Below, one piece after another: positions 37,654-51,000 of a stretch of DNA of 64,000 nt. The stretch covers positions 992,986 to 1,056,985 of the forward strand of contig JACBWW010000016.1 in assembly GCA_020086605.1 (NCBI GenBank), given 5' to 3'. Every line of letters begins with the position of its first letter. The first letter of the stretch is position 1. A program made the position numbers and the translations under genes. The stretch is from Lanius collurio (taxonomy: Eukaryota > Chordata > Aves > Passeriformes > Laniidae). The notes under the pieces were generated by a model that was given only the letters and a program-made list of their open reading frames with translations, was not told the DNA's origin and did not search any database.

Positions 37654-40600
37654 GCAGCATCCTCCTGCTGGCAGGTGTGTGCTTGGTGCCTGCTGTCCTG
37701 GGCATGGACAGAAGAGTCACTGGCAGAAGAGTGGCTGTGTCTCTGGAAATGGGGTCCCTGTGTGGGTGAGGGACAGGGCAGTGCCTTTTCTAGGCCATGC
37801 TGAGTGGGAAGGATGGTTGTGCTGGTTGCAGGGAAGCCGCATTAGTCTGGCTTGTCCCCAGCTCATCCTGGCCAAGCAGGATGTTGGGACTTCCCAAAAA
37901 TGTTTTTCTGCCCCTGAGCAGACAGATGTGACTGTCCTTAGAGCTGCCATGTGCTGTGGGTAAGTGGAAATGTGTAGACCTCAAAGGATGCTGTGCCTCC
38001 AAGGGATTAGCAGGAGAGGCTGCCTTTGTGCTGGTGAGTTTCCTGAGCTGGTCTGGCTGTACAACATCAGGGTGAGCATATGTGGGTCCTCTCCATCATG
38101 CAGCCTCAACATGTTTTCCCTTCACAGCAGGGAGCAGCACTAGCTGCTGGGGGCCGTGCTGTGACAGCAGGCTGCACTGCCATCCCGTACCTGTTTGATC
38201 TCGTGGTGCAAAGACGTGTGTGTTATGAGCTTGTGATAAAGTTCCTGTGATAAAGCAGCAAAGATGTGACAGCTCCACACAGGCCCCCGCCCCAGCCCAG
38301 GCTCTGGGATACAGATGTTGGCTGTGCCACTCCACACATTGCTGGTGGATGGTCCCAGCAAAACTTCACCAAGAAGAGTATTTAGGACTTGCAGAGGTAT
38401 TTGGAAATTTGTTTCCTTTCTGATAGGAAGTGAAGTTTGTGGTGCTGTAAGGTGCTGTATGGGTCTCCCTGAGGGGAATCAGGGTATGAGAGCTGCTTGC
38501 TGAGTCATTCCAGCATGAGCATGGCAGCCCCACATCCTGAGTCCCCCTTGTCCTTCCAGGGAGTGGACTGAGGAGTGTGAGCAGGTTTCCATTTCTGGCT
38601 GGGGATATGGTGCTTGTTAGCAAAGGCTACTTCAGCAAGGAGACTTGGTTTGGATGAGGCTGCAGAGTGTGTGTTTGCTCAGGGCCTTCCCTTCCAGCTC
38701 TGAGCAACATTCTCCCTAAGGAATAGGGAAACTGAGTCACAGGGACAACGATGTCTCTGCACTGTCAGTGGATGTAGCGCAAGGTCACCTATGTCCTGCT
38801 GTTGGTCCAGTGCAGAGGAGTGGCTGGACATAGCTCTGCTCCAAAGGAGCCCTGGTCTTCCCGTGTGCTCCAGCAAGCTCTCAGGCAGCCAGAGCCAGCT
38901 TTGCTTCCACCAGCCTGATGGCAGTTCCGCTCCTAATAAGTTAATCTGATGGGTTTTGTCATGAGCAAAACAAGAAATCACGTTTTTAATAATAAAAAAA
39001 GGGTCCTGCATCTTGTTAACATCTGGAGTTCAATCATTTCTGTGCTCAAAACTGTGGAATGCTTCAGCACAATATAAATCTTGCCACTTGCTGTACATGG
39101 GCTCCAGATGGGGAGGGAGAGTTCATGTTCACTTGTAACCCACATGGGTACTGGCGGCTGTGACTGAAGCCTCCACAGTGTGTGGATCCCCTGCTCCCAT
39201 GCTGGGTGAGAGTACAGAACCTCCCAAAATGGGCTTAGCATGGCAGGGTTGTATCCTGGTGCCCCTCCAGAGAGGGAGGATGTCTCCCCACTGCCTAAAA
39301 GCTTGTGCCAAGGGCTTCTCAGCACCATGGAGTGATGGAATCACAGCCAAACACCCTTAGGGAGGGAGCCAAAGCAAGGGCCAGATTGGGCACCTCCACT
39401 GGGTGATGCACAAACCACTCCTGGGATCCAGTGGCAGGGCTGGGTCTCCTAAGAGCCCCCAGTGCCATCAGACAGGACCATGCTGAGGTGATGGGACCCT
39501 GAGCCCCCATGGGCTTGTGTCCTCTGCAAGCATTGCTGCCTTGTTTTGCACCTAGATCACTGATAAATACATGAAATGCTGGAGCAGAGCTGTGGGATGC
39601 CTGGCTGTTAACCTAACATCAGGCTGAAAACAAAGCATTTAGCTTTGCCCTGCTCCTTTGCCAGGCCCTAACCAGTTCCTTCCCTTTTGCACAACGACTA
39701 ATTTCCTTAATAATCTCTGGAGGTAGTGTTTTCTGAAAATCTGTGTGTATCCATCACATCAGGAATATTCTTTTATGAAAGCAAGAGAATTTATTCTCTT
39801 TGGAAGTTTAATTAAAAAGATATTTAAAATGCATTTTTGTTTAAAAAACACGATTTTTGCAGCTTGAGACATACTCAATCTTTTTTTTTTCTAGTTTTTT
39901 TTGACATTTCAGACAAGTCAAGCAAATTTCCACCAAAAAAATTCTGTGCTTTAAAAAAAAAATAAAATCTGCCTTTGACTGAAAAATGACCTGCTATGAA
40001 CTGTTTGCATGGAAATTTTTCAAGCAGCCGTAGTCAGGGTATTGATGTGAGAAAGGCAGCAGTAGAGCTGCAGGCAGGAGTAGGAAATAGGTGCTCAGAG
40101 AGCTGGGGAAAGTCTGTGCTGCTTGAGGGTTTGTTGGTGGTGTAGGTGAGGCACAGTACTTTGGCTTTTCCATGTTTTTAGGGGCTTTGGGGTTGTCTAG
40201 AGTGGAGACACTGCAACCAGGCTGGAGGTTGGGTTTTCTGTGATAACTTGAAGGTTTACAAGCACTGATACACAACGTGTGTGCCTGAATCTTTCCAGGA
40301 AAGCCACTAGGAATGTTTTTGTTGGGTTTTTTTAAGGCATGTGTGCACTTCAAGACCCTGCCCACAAAAGTAAGCTCTTAATTTCCATGAAAAACATTGT
40401 TTGCCTAAATACCTTCTGAGGCTCTGGGTTTAGCAGCTGGTATCTAGGTCTTATCTGTTCCTTTAGGCATTTAGACATCCTTAAACTGCCTGGCTCTCAG
40501 TTCTCAGGGGCTTCAAAGGAGAGCAGGGATGTGCCTGCCGGCTTTCCTAAATAGAGATGCTTTCCTGGACGAGGGCTGGATCAGCGTCCTCAGTGTGGCT

Positions 40601-40820
40601 CTGATGGATGACCTACTGCTCTGACAACCCCCTTCCCCCAATTTCCATCTCTGCCTTATTTATGGGGAAATAGAGTCCAGGCATATGAAAATCATTTTGC
40701 TTTTTTATCAGTTTGGCTGGGAAACTCAATCTGCTCCAGTGCAAAGTCAGTGCTGCTTATAGGCAGCTCTTGGTCAAGAGGACAATGGTGAAGTGAGGGT
40801 CTCAAGGCTGGATTGCTGCA

Positions 40821-40905
40821 GAGAATCACAGAATATCCTATGTTGGAAGGCTCCCATAAGGACCATCAAGTTCTACTCCCTGCTTCTCACAGAACTGCCC
40901 AAAAC
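40821..40905 (-). mobile_element. CR1 LINE 3' end, truncated
   Basis: GAGAATCACAGAATATCCTA followed by TGTTGGAAGG, CATAAGGACCATCAAGTTC and ACTCC is the complement of the typical avian CR1 3' terminus, which in sense orientation reads towards ATTCTGTGATTCT. Only the last 85 bases or so are recognisable, as expected from 5' truncation during target-primed reverse transcription. It has no coding capacity. Confidence 0.8.
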
Positions 40906-42839
40906 TGCTGTGCTCCATCCTGCTGGGTGGGACCTGCTGTGTTTGTCAGGTGATCTGGAGAGAGTTTTGGGATCTGCATGAGCTGAGATTACCTGTGGGT
41001 TTTTAATATGTTTCCTTGTGTCAGGCTCAATCTGCAGAGGAAGATTTTGGGATCTGCTTTGAAACAGAGCTGTTCTTAAGGAGGAGAAGTGATTGATGCT
41101 GAGGTGATGCTAAGGAGAGTGTGTGTTCCTGCCTCAAGTGGAGGGAGAATATCGAGGTGCATGAGGGGCAGGTGTTGGTTGCCAACACAACCAGACTAAT
41201 ATGTTAGCCTTTGAAACTCCTTTTTCCACCCAAGAAGGCTTGACTTGCCTCAAAATAAATGTTTCCACACAAAATGTCAGGCCTCTTTTCAAAAAAGCTC
41301 CAGTTTTAACTGAAAACCCCAAAAGAACCAAATCGAAAATTAAAATATTTTGATTGTTAAACACTGGGTTCCCAGAAATTAAAAAAAAAAAAATCAGGCT
41401 GAATTGTTTTGGTTTTGCTTCCCAGGTTTGGTTTTTTGTTTTTTTTTTTCCCTTTGGGAAACTATCTACTCTTTATTTGACAGAGGAAGAAAAAGACAGG
41501 CAAAATAAATCCATGGCAATCTCTGCCGAGCTGATTTGGCGGGGTAAATATTCCTTCCTGACCTTAAAATCAGAGCTCCAGTAGCTCCAAATACTAGCAG
41601 GATGCTCACCCAGACTCTGGGGTGGTTTTCCAGCACTCCAGGACTCCTACCAAACCCCTTTAACTATCTTAGCTGGGAGAGAGTGGGGAGAAGATGAATT
41701 GGAAAGCATCTCCTTTGGATCAAAGCCACTTGAAGCTTAAGAAGCAGGCGTGAAAGTTTTATCTCTGGCTGCCCCACTGTGGGTTTGTTGTTGCTGACCA
41801 GGCTGTGGCCCTTCCATGCTCTGATAACCTAGTGAGGAGGAAGGTTCCCGGCTTCTTCCTCAGCTCTTGTAACGGAGACACAAAAGGCCACTCCCTCACT
41901 TTGGTTTTCCCCTGTCTATGGTTGAATATCTGTAGATGTTGTTTGCTAAACAAGAGCGCCAGTGGCAGAGGAATTAGAAGAAATCCCTGCTTAATTGGAA
42001 ACAGTGAGTCTGTGTAATTTTTCAGTTGTCTATTTTGGGCCTTGTAAAATTAAAGTTATTAACTGTAATGCAGCGGTTTCCAGATTCCCACAGCCCTTTA
42101 CAATAGTGGGGAAATTCATCCCAGGTCACTGGGAGCCTTTAATGAATACATTAAGGCTTATTATTAAAATAAAGTACTTGCAGCTTTATGGGAGACATCT
42201 GGCAAGGCTGCTTGTCTCTGTGAAGGCTCCCTGAGTGTCCTCTCCCGGCGTGCACCACGTCAGGCCTGGCAGAGGCTTTCAGGAGCTGCTCCCCGCACAA
42301 GGATTCCCACAGGAGGCTCTGGAGACACAGAGTGCCTTTGCTGGATGTGATGGAGAGCAGTTGAGCCAGACCTGCCCCTGTGGTGGCTCCAGTGATGTTT
42401 CTGGAGCCGAGCAGCCCCTTGCTGCTGCTGCAAGTACCGGTGTGAACCCTGCTGGGATGTTCCTGCTCAGCAGAGTGGATGCACCAGGGTAAAGCTGCTT
42501 CATTCACCAGTGGGATGTGCAGGCAGAGCTGAGCTTGGGCTAACCCTGGGCAGGGAGGAGAGTCTGGGCAGAGCCGGCTGGCCTGGGTGCAGGCAGGCCA
42601 GCTTGGAGCCAGCTGCTGGCCAGCTGTGCTAGCCCAAAGCAGGGTGCTGCTGCTGATAAGCAGCTTCGTATCGCATCGTGTGGCTGCACCCACACAACAC
42701 TGCACAGCTACATCATACAGCAACTCCTCGGGGTTGCACGAAAAGCTGGAAGCCAAATCCTTGGGGTTTAGGGCCAGAAAGCTGCCCGGGCTCCCTGGGC
42801 TGGCACTGCTGGGAGCAGGTACCTCGAAGCCAGGGTGTT

Positions 42840-43020
42840 ATCGTGCCGACGAGAGCAAAGCGCGGCTGTAAAGGGTCTGGAATAGCGTGTGATCTTATCG
42901 CTGCTTTATCTCTATCCAGCCTTGATCCCGGCAGAAAGCGGGGCCACGTGGCAGTAATTGTGTTAGGAAAACAAACTAATCTCCGAAGGGACAGAGAGCA
43001 GCTGTTGGGCTATCGGTGCT
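42840..43020. promoter_or_regulatory. candidate regulatory block with E-box and GATA cluster
   Basis: Several CpGs are retained (GTGCCGACGAG, AAGCGCGGC, TAGCGTG). Three GATA-type cores lie close together in CTTATCGCTGCTTTATC and TCTATCC. A symmetric E-box GCCACGTGGC sits at 42943-42952, with AGTAATTGTG directly after it. The mixture resembles a tissue-specific enhancer. Function is inferred; no alignment was available. Confidence 0.3.
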
Positions 43021-44597
43021 ATCAGGGAAATGGATGTGGCCTGCCAGCTTGCAGTGCTGCTCCACTGGAGCAGGGGCCAGCCAGAGGATGGAGGGGGCAG
43101 AAAGGAGAGGAAAGTAAGCTTGGGCTGCCAGGTGAGACTGAAGGAGCGTTTGTCGTGGCATTTGCCCAGAGTGCTTGTGAGACATGGTCTGGCAGAGCAG
43201 GTGTGGGAGTGGGGAGAGCCAGGTTTAGCCCTGGCAGATCCGTCATCACCATCTGCCTGGTGTCTCCTCTGTGCTCCTTGTATGGTTTAGCAGCAGGTTT
43301 GCAGAGCTTCCTCTTAATGTGCCCACTGCAAGGATTGCTCTGTACCTCGGGCACCCCAAAACCTGCTGCTGACTGCAGCTTGCCCATCCCAGGGTTGGGC
43401 TTGCCCTCCCTTGCTACCCCACTTCCTCTGCAGCCCAGCCTGGTGACTCCAGAAAGGGTGCAGAGGCAGACCCCAAGAGTGTGCTGTGGAGATGGGAGAA
43501 GCTGGAGATGGAGATACATGTAGAGATCAGGCTGCAGCAGGAGGAGCCTTCATCTGCAATATATCCCCAAATTTGCAAGGGAGAGGAAACATGCAATGGT
43601 CAGGCTGGTTTTGAGCGAGTTGTCTCTCCTGTGAAACCACTGGCAGGAAATTATTTACAATGGCCTAGAACTGTTGTGCTTGGCCCTCCCCACACCTCTC
43701 CTCTCTGTCCAGGTCTCTAGCCCAGGAGCCCAGCCATTGCCATGCAGGGAAACACGGGATCCTCCCCCAAATCCTGGGCATGAGTGTCTTTGAGATGGTG
43801 GAAGGTGGGGAGGTAAGCAAATTGCAGAGGCAGGTCAGCTCCACAGGTTGCACATGTGCCCCCTCTTCCCAAAAAGCTGAATCAATCCCCTGGCTCTGAA
43901 TAACCCCAAACCTGGGGAAAGTTAAAATCTAGCCCTGAAATGTCTGGCACTGACCCAACACAAACGTTGTTGTTTCTGGATTATATGTTTAAGGGAAAAG
44001 AAAATCCTATCACTAAGTAATGCCAGCAAGATACACAATTGTGTCTTGTATTTAGTCTGTCCTCCATACTCTACCAAGGCTCCAGCTGAGATGGACTTGA
44101 AATATAAAAAAAGCCCAGAATTACACAGCTCCCCAAAGTGTGCCTGAAAATAAATTTTTGCTATGTTCTTCCCCAGCAGTTAATTAAGATTTCTATTAAA
44201 TGCTGACAGGAGCTTGATAGTGTTATATGTTGCAGCAGGCTCTGTTCATGGTGTTATAATTATGGCAGTAAAACAGTTTCCATTATAGTCCTCCTTTTCA
44301 TAAGCTCATAACTCCTGAAAACAGTCACTTTTAACATTGAAATTTTTGCATGCCTGGCCTTAACCAGGTGGGTTGTTTTTTGGGGTTTTTTAACCCTGAG
44401 GAAAGAAAAAATCCATGTAGTCATTTTTGAGTTATAAGGGAGAAAATATGAGGTTTTTTTCAACTGGAATATAGGTGATATGGAAAAGATAATGACATTT
44501 TTCTAAAGAGATGGATAGCAAAAGCCTGTGATACCTGATGCTTGCTTTGGAAATGGACAGGCTGGGCTTTGCAGAGTGCCTGGGGCATTTCCCATCC

Positions 44598-44612
44598 AAA
44601 AAAAAAAAAAAA
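44598..44612 (+). repeat. poly-A tract (15)
   Basis: Fifteen uninterrupted A. No LINE or SINE body was recognised upstream of it. Confidence 0.85.
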
Positions 44613-47072
44613 CAATCCTATCTCTGACTTAAAGGCCTTGGTGAAGCCAATGGCAGAGCCCTGAGGGACTCCACTTGTCACCCATGAAAAGTGACTTTTG
44701 GTTGCAGGTTAAAAATAGAGATTGGCAATTAATAACTCTTCCCTTCTGGCAACATTTTTGAGGTACTGAGAGTATTTCTCATCTCTCGTGGGGATGAGGA
44801 GTCAGTTCTGAAAAATTTTGTGAACTCGAAAACCAAAGCATAAGATCCTTTAAGGTCAATGAAAATATTTTTCTTTGATAATTTCAAGCTTCCTGTTTTG
44901 ATAGGATTTTTTTTTCCTATAAGCAGCTTAATTCTGAAGAGAGAAGACCTTTTCAATTAAAGCCCTGGGATGTGTCACTGAAGGAAGTGCAAAAGCCAAA
45001 CATTTGGACAATTTGGACAAAGGTTTGAGTTTTTTTCCCAGTTGAAACAACTGTCCGAACCATCCTTGCCTGCAAAAACTAAAATGGGCATTTTCCCACC
45101 ATTCCCCTGCCCAGGCCTGTGGCACAGGGAGTTTTCCAGCTGGCCTACTGAATGGTGGACAGATGCAGGGATGGAGCAAATGGGATGGAGCTGCATTGGA
45201 GCAGCTTGAACAACTGTGAGACTTCACTGGACTCTTGATTTTAATTGTGGCTCCAGGATTCTGTCCTCCTTCCCAGCCAGCACCATTATGGTCTCTCAGC
45301 AGGGACTTCAAAGGCACAGGAGTCCCTTGAGACACTGAAGATACAGATGAGCTTCTAGTGCAGCCTTCAAAAGCATTTAGGATGATTAAAAGCCCTCCTG
45401 ATGGGGCCTTTAACCACATACACAGTGGGATTTAGGCTCTTAAACTGTTTCTCTGGTTTTGAAATTTGCTTTTTTTGGGACTGGTGGTTCTTAGTTGTCC
45501 ATCAAGGAATGACACCTGGGAGTGAGATCAGGTGGGAGTATGGCTGGAAAACAATGCCTTTCCAGCATCGTGTCCCCTGGTGCACTGATGTGCAGTTTTT
45601 CAGGCAGAGTCAAGAAAAAAGGTGTCCTGGAGGAGGATGGAGAGGATGAATGGAGGCCCAGACCTGCCCCGGAGAGCTGGCAAATGTGCTTTGGCAATGT
45701 GAATGAGTGATAAATGAGAGGAGTAGATTGGCTGCCTCCAACCCCTCCTGGTCTACAAAAGTGGCTCAAGGGGACATCTTGCACTAAACACAGCAGTTAC
45801 ACTCTTTTCCTCCTCTCTAAAACTGGGCCCTGACTGCTAAACTTGGTTGCATATTTATGTATGGCTTCACATTCCCCAATGATGGCTTAAGGGAGTTTCC
45901 AAAGGCTGGCTGGGGTTCCTGCAGCTCCTATCCCAAGCCACAGAAGAGAGGACTGGCTGCGGTGTGTTCGTGGCAGAGGTGGCTCTGCAGGCTGTGCTGG
46001 CTTTCCCCTGCAGTGTGCCCCTGCCTGGGGCTGTGGAGGGAGTGCTGCCTCCCCGGTGTGCTGTGTGCAGCCCCTGGCTGGCCTGGCTGCTTTCTTTGGC
46101 GTGGTGGGAGCTCGCTTGGCTCTGGTGAAAAGCTGTCTTGACACTGATGTAATCGAAATCCAAATATCGCTGAGGGAAGCTTATCTGCAAACGTGCCCAG
46201 CCCTGGAGCCAGCACCCCCAGCCCAATCACGCTGCCTGAGGCAGCGCCAGCAGGGTTCCGTGGCTGGTGTGAAGTCAGCTCAAAATGATGGTGTGTAGGC
46301 ACGCAGCTGAGACCTGGGGAGGAGATTAGAGCTGGAAAAAGCTGCCTTGACTGTCAGACCCAAGGGTCTTTGCTGACCTGGACCCTTTGTCTTTAGGTTT
46401 TGCTCCCTGGAGCTTTCCCAGAGGGTTTTCCTGTCAAGATAGGAGGTAGCAAGAGGGATGTGTGCCCCAAGTGCTATCCAAACACCCTCTCTGGAGCAAC
46501 TCCAAGGAGACCCAAAGGCACAGGCAATGGAAATCTTGCTTTAGGTAGCAGACCCAATGTGTGTCCTTGCTAGAGACTGGAGCCAAGGAGGAATGTAGGC
46601 TGCTAGGTGGGATTCAGGCCAAATGTACATACCAGAAGCAAAAGAGAAAAATTCTCCATTGATTGGAGAAAAAAACCCTTAAACACTCAAAACTGTTGCT
46701 TGTGGTGTTGAGTTGGACAAAAAATGGAATGAGGAGAGAAGGAAATGACACCAATGCTGCTCCTGTTGAGGGAGAGGTTTACTCCATAGAGTGAAATTTT
46801 CAAAAGATTTGTGAACACTACAAACGCCTTTGGGTGAGCAACACTGCAGATGTGTGGGCTGGTGGAAAGGAGCTACAAAAGGAAGAAGGTCATGTCATGA
46901 TGATTCAGTCAAGAGTTTCTGGTGTCCATACACAGGGGATGGAGCATGGATGCTGTGACCTTTAGAGCCAAGGATTGCACCTGGCGTGTAGTTTTCAGCT
47001 AGTTCCAACAGACCAGCTTTCTTCAAGTGTGAATCCTCTTCTCCTTCATCCCTCTATGCCATCCTCTGGTGT

Positions 47073-47097
47073 CAGACACAAGGGGATCTTGTGTCTG
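47073..47097. repeat. 10-bp inverted repeat, 5-base loop
   Basis: CAGACACAAG and CTTGTGTCTG are exact complements around loop GGGAT. It is within chance expectation for this window size and is listed for completeness. Confidence 0.85.
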
Positions 47098-47559
47098 TAG
47101 GAAGCAGTCTGTGGCTTTTGGACGGCTGGCAGTAGCCTGGTGCTAATTTTCAGCTTCTGACCCCACATTTCCAACAAGAGTGGAAGGAACTTGAATCAGT
47201 GCTGTTCTTGGTGGGTCCATGTCAATTAGTCTTGGTGGACTCTGAGAGGGTTTATCACTGAGTGCTTCCCCCGTGGCATTGGTCTTGGTTGTGCTTTGAG
47301 TCTGTGCTGATGCTGCACCTCATGCTTGGGTCCAGACTCTCCTGCTCTCCCACTAACCTGCTCCCTGCACCCCAAGTGTTTTTCCACGCTGCACCAATAA
47401 TCGAATGTGCAGAGGTAGCAGGGCACGGATCTGTGTCTCAGCCCTGCTCGCCTTCAGCACCCCGGGAGGGAAGAGAAGTTGGGGCAGGGTGAAGGCTTTT
47501 ATCCCCTTTTAAAAAGCAGGAACATGGGATGTGCATTAGGCTTTCTTCTTCAGGGAGTA

Positions 47560-48060
47560 TTCCTGCATTCGCCTCTCGCAGCTGTCCCTGGACGCGCGCG
47601 CCCCGCGCCCCTCCCCGCGCATTCCTGCACAAACCCCTTTTGTTCGCTGCCCTCAGCCAATATACAGGCAGCAACAGCAGCCCAGATGTTCCCTATCAAA
47701 CTCAGAGCCATGCCAACAAACTTTGGCACACATGAAAGTGTGCTGAGGAATGGGCCTCCGCAAATACCATTTCTTTTTTTTTCCCCCACCCTTCCATTCC
47801 TGTAAGTATTTTTTAAACGCTAATGGCTTCCACGCTGCGACAGCCGGCGGGGCCCTGCCGGGCCGGGCTCCGGGGGCGTCTGGCAAATTAGTGCTGCAGG
47901 TATCCCCGGCGCCTCGGCGGGGCCGTGCTAACCTTGAGCCCCTGCCCTGTGTTTTCCCCCATGGCTCTCCAAGGACGGGGCCGAGCCAGGGCTGTGTTCC
48001 CGTGGGCGATGTTGTTTGGAGGCAGTGACCCGCAGCCCATCCGGCAGTGGGGAACGCTGG
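47560..48060. promoter_or_regulatory. orphan GC- and CpG-rich patch
   Basis: Two CpG-dense cores sit in CpG-poor surroundings: GGACGCGCGCGCCCCGCGCC at about 47590-47609, and 47816-47930 with GACAGCCGGCGGGG, GCCGGGCCGGGC, CCCCGGCGCCTCGGCGGGG. They are joined by ordinary sequence including a T-rich stretch near 47775. The texture is that of a small CpG island. No conserved coding exon starts beside it, so it could be an orphan island, an enhancer, or the promoter of a non-coding transcript. Confidence 0.35.
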
Positions 48061-51000
48061 CAATGCTTTGAGGGAATTTGCTGTGAATCTGTTTTCTCCC
48101 AGCACTGTCAGGACTGGCTTGTGATGACCTAGAAAAGCATAATTAAAGATGCTGTGGGGGCTGAGTGGCCCCTTTAGGCTTGGCTTTACCACAATTCCAG
48201 TGTTTGGTAGGCGTGTGGAAGTGAGTTGGGTTTTTGACGGGGCTGAGATGCAGTTTTTCCTCATCTCTTTCTCAATATCTTCCCTGCAGGCAATTCCTCC
48301 TGCTGCCATTCATCTGTGAGCCCTGGGTCATGGTGCAGATGGGGCCACAGGACTTCCAGGAGCACTGTCGGCACCACAGGCTGACAGAGGTGACCTGGAG
48401 GACCAGGAGCTGAGGGACAGCATTGCCAGGACTCAGCTCTACAAACCAGAGTCGACCTAGCTTTGGCCATGAGCATATGAGTGAGTACACAAATAAAAAC
48501 CTTCCTCTGTCCACAATACACAGAACTACTTATGCTGAGTAAAACACAATCTTGAGGCTGTGCACAGATGTGCTTTGATGGAAGAGCTCCCTGTTGAGCC
48601 CTGATATGTAAATGTGGTTAAAAGTTGCTGCAGGCAGCAGCTGCCACCCCTCTCTGCTCCTGTGCACGCTCAGCTCTGCCCCTCACTGCAGATGTTTCTC
48701 CTCCCACCTCAAATGGCAGAGCCATGTCCCACCTCTCTAGCTCCACCACTGAACTCCAGTGGGGTCAGTGCCACATTTGGTGCCAACCACCCCAACCATA
48801 GAGAGACGGGCTTGGGCAAATGCTGCCCCTCACTCATTGAAGCCAGCAAAGGCCATTTTTGGCAGAAGAATGATTCTCATCTAACCTAAACAAGAGAAGT
48901 CCATTTGTTTCAGCGCCAGGGCTGAAACACAGCTTGAACAGCTGTGACAGCTTCAACTATCTTTTTTACCCCTCCACTATAATGGCAGCAACATATTTTT
49001 TTCACTCTTCTCTCACACTGTAAATACTGAAGAATTTTTGCTCAAATTTAAATTAAAAAAAAAATCTCATCTGGATGAAGACCAGAGCTTGCAAAGTTTC
49101 CATGGAGGGTGGTGAACCTCTCTCCCCAGCAGTGGGCTTATCTGAGATCATCTTGAGGAGTGTGCCAAGATTTCCATACTGGAAAAAGATCCTTCTCGGA
49201 GGGTTTCGCATAAGAAGGGATGGAAGGATCCTTAGAACAGTGAATCTGGTTAATCAAGGAGGAGGCACCCAAGGTCCCAGGGGAGGGAGAACAGCTCCAT
49301 TCCAGCCTGGAGTTGAAGAGAGATGAAGCAATGATTGCAGAGAGGTTCAGAGGAACCACCAGATGTGCATGCAATAGCCAGGGCTGGGGAACGGGGAGAA
49401 AAGGAGTTTGCACAGTCCAAGAGCAGGAATCAGCCCTGGCTACAAGGATGTGCTCTGATGGCAGCAACAACAGCTGCTGTGGAGGGGCTTGACTGGGTGA
49501 AGTGGGCTGGGTGAAGGCAGGGGCCATTTCCAGAGACATCCTTCCCCCCAGGCTCGTGCCTCTAGCAGTGGTGACAGTGATCCTCAAAAGGCAGTGTCAG
49601 CTCTGTATCCTTGCCCTGGCTGTGGACCTCAGAAAACAAATGTAACCTTTGTGAAAAGTTTAAGATAAAGAGGTGGTGTAAGAAAAATGGTCTGAGCTGA
49701 TGAAAGCCCCCTCTCAGGGGGGAGAGAGAAAGGGAAAAAGATTGTGGTTATTTTTCTACAAAGGATTCATAGGTACTATTTCTAGAAAGTAGGAGAAATT
49801 GAGCTCCAGTCTCTGATTCCCTTCATTAAGGAGGGAAGGCAGCACACTGAATTTGCCATTAAAATAGTAGTAAGAATAATAATAAGAAGAACCATAGCCC
49901 CTAAATTATCCTATTTAAAAATAAAATATAAAATCAAGAGGTAGTTGCCATTTCACATGTGGTCTGGTTTAAATCCTGGGAGCAAGGTGGCCCCTGAGAT
50001 CTAACCTGTTGGAGTAGAGCCCTGCTGTGTTCAAAGGCAAGGGTGAGTGCTTGCATTTGCTTTCACACTTGGGCTGGGACTGCTGAGGTTTTCTCTGAGG
50101 TTTTCTGAAGCCCTGAGCAAGTTGGGGAAGATCTCTTCTCATGACCAAACAGTCTGTGGGAAAAATCCATCAGTAAATTTGCATGGAGGGACAGTTGAGA
50201 TGTGAGGCAAGTCTCTCTCCAGATGCTTGCCTGGATTGTTTTGTGGCTTACACAGAAAGTCTGCAATCTTTGGGGCTTCATGTAAAACCTGGGGGACAAA
50301 GGTCTTCTCTGTAAGCACAGACAGAGTCAGATTCCCCAAATGAGGCTGATTTCAGCAGTTGATCTTCATTTAACACTCCCAAGCCAGATGAAAAATTGCA
50401 GACTGAATGTGACCACATGTACTTAGGAGGGTTTGCTAGTTGCTGGTGCACAGGTGTTGCTCCAGGCAGGATGCAGACGTGCCCTGATGTACGCTGCTAA
50501 ATAATCCTGCTTTTCTGAGCTGGACAGTCCATACTGGATTCAAAGTTAAAGCTGGCTTGTTCTCAAAAGTCAGGATATCTGTTTGTCCTCCCCAGCTCAT
50601 CTTCAGTTTCTCTGTTTGTGAGTACATTGCTACACTGAGCACGTGGACAGGGATTGCAGAGCCCTTTCTCTTGCTAGGAAAGGGGTCTGGAAACAATTAC
50701 AAGCTGCTCATGCTTAATCACTTGGATAAATCTTAAATGCCCGTCTTAATATTTTGCAGGAGTGAAGATGGCATCTGAATTTTTGTGGTGTGCAGGTTAA
50801 CCAGCAGAGCACACAGACTTTGACAGTTTTGTTCTATGCATGTTTTGGGGATCTTGAGTACCCCACAGCTTCTTGAAATTCAGGTACAATTTCAAAGGAA
50901 AACTAAAATGCAACAGGGGGGAAAAAACCCTGATATTTGCCTGATATTTGTGCAACTTGTCAGCTTAGTCATGTTCTTATGAACTTTTGCTGAACCTGAC

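Larger units (their letters stand above)
31430..40820. other. intergenic stretch, no gene seen
   Basis: Unique sequence, GC-rich and low in stops over much of 31.4-32.6 and 34.6-39.5 kb, so many overlapping chance frames appear on both strands. AT-rich enhancer-like sequence occurs at 33690-33870. Simple features are the T-rich tract at 34138-34161 and a 25-bp tandem duplication at 37604-37653. A 14-bp palindrome TGGGAAATTTCCCA at 33350-33363 resembles an NF-kB-type site but is short enough to be chance. Confidence 0.5.
40906..47559. other. intergenic stretch, no gene seen
   Basis: Unique sequence. The 281-codon frame at 42678-43523 and its minus-strand shadows are chance frames in GC-rich sequence. 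AT-rich sequence at 41210-41440 is full of CAAAA/TTTTGG words and A or T runs (13 A at 41381-41393). A 15-A tract lies at 44598-44612. Enhancer-like blocks are noted at 42840-43020 and, more weakly, at 44160-44290 and 46130-46200. Confidence 0.5.

Noticed and set aside
42678..43523. 281-codon open frame on the + strand
   Set aside because: Amino-acid content changes abruptly with local base composition, it has minus-strand shadows of 165-201 codons, and it overlaps a block that looks regulatory. No family resemblance.
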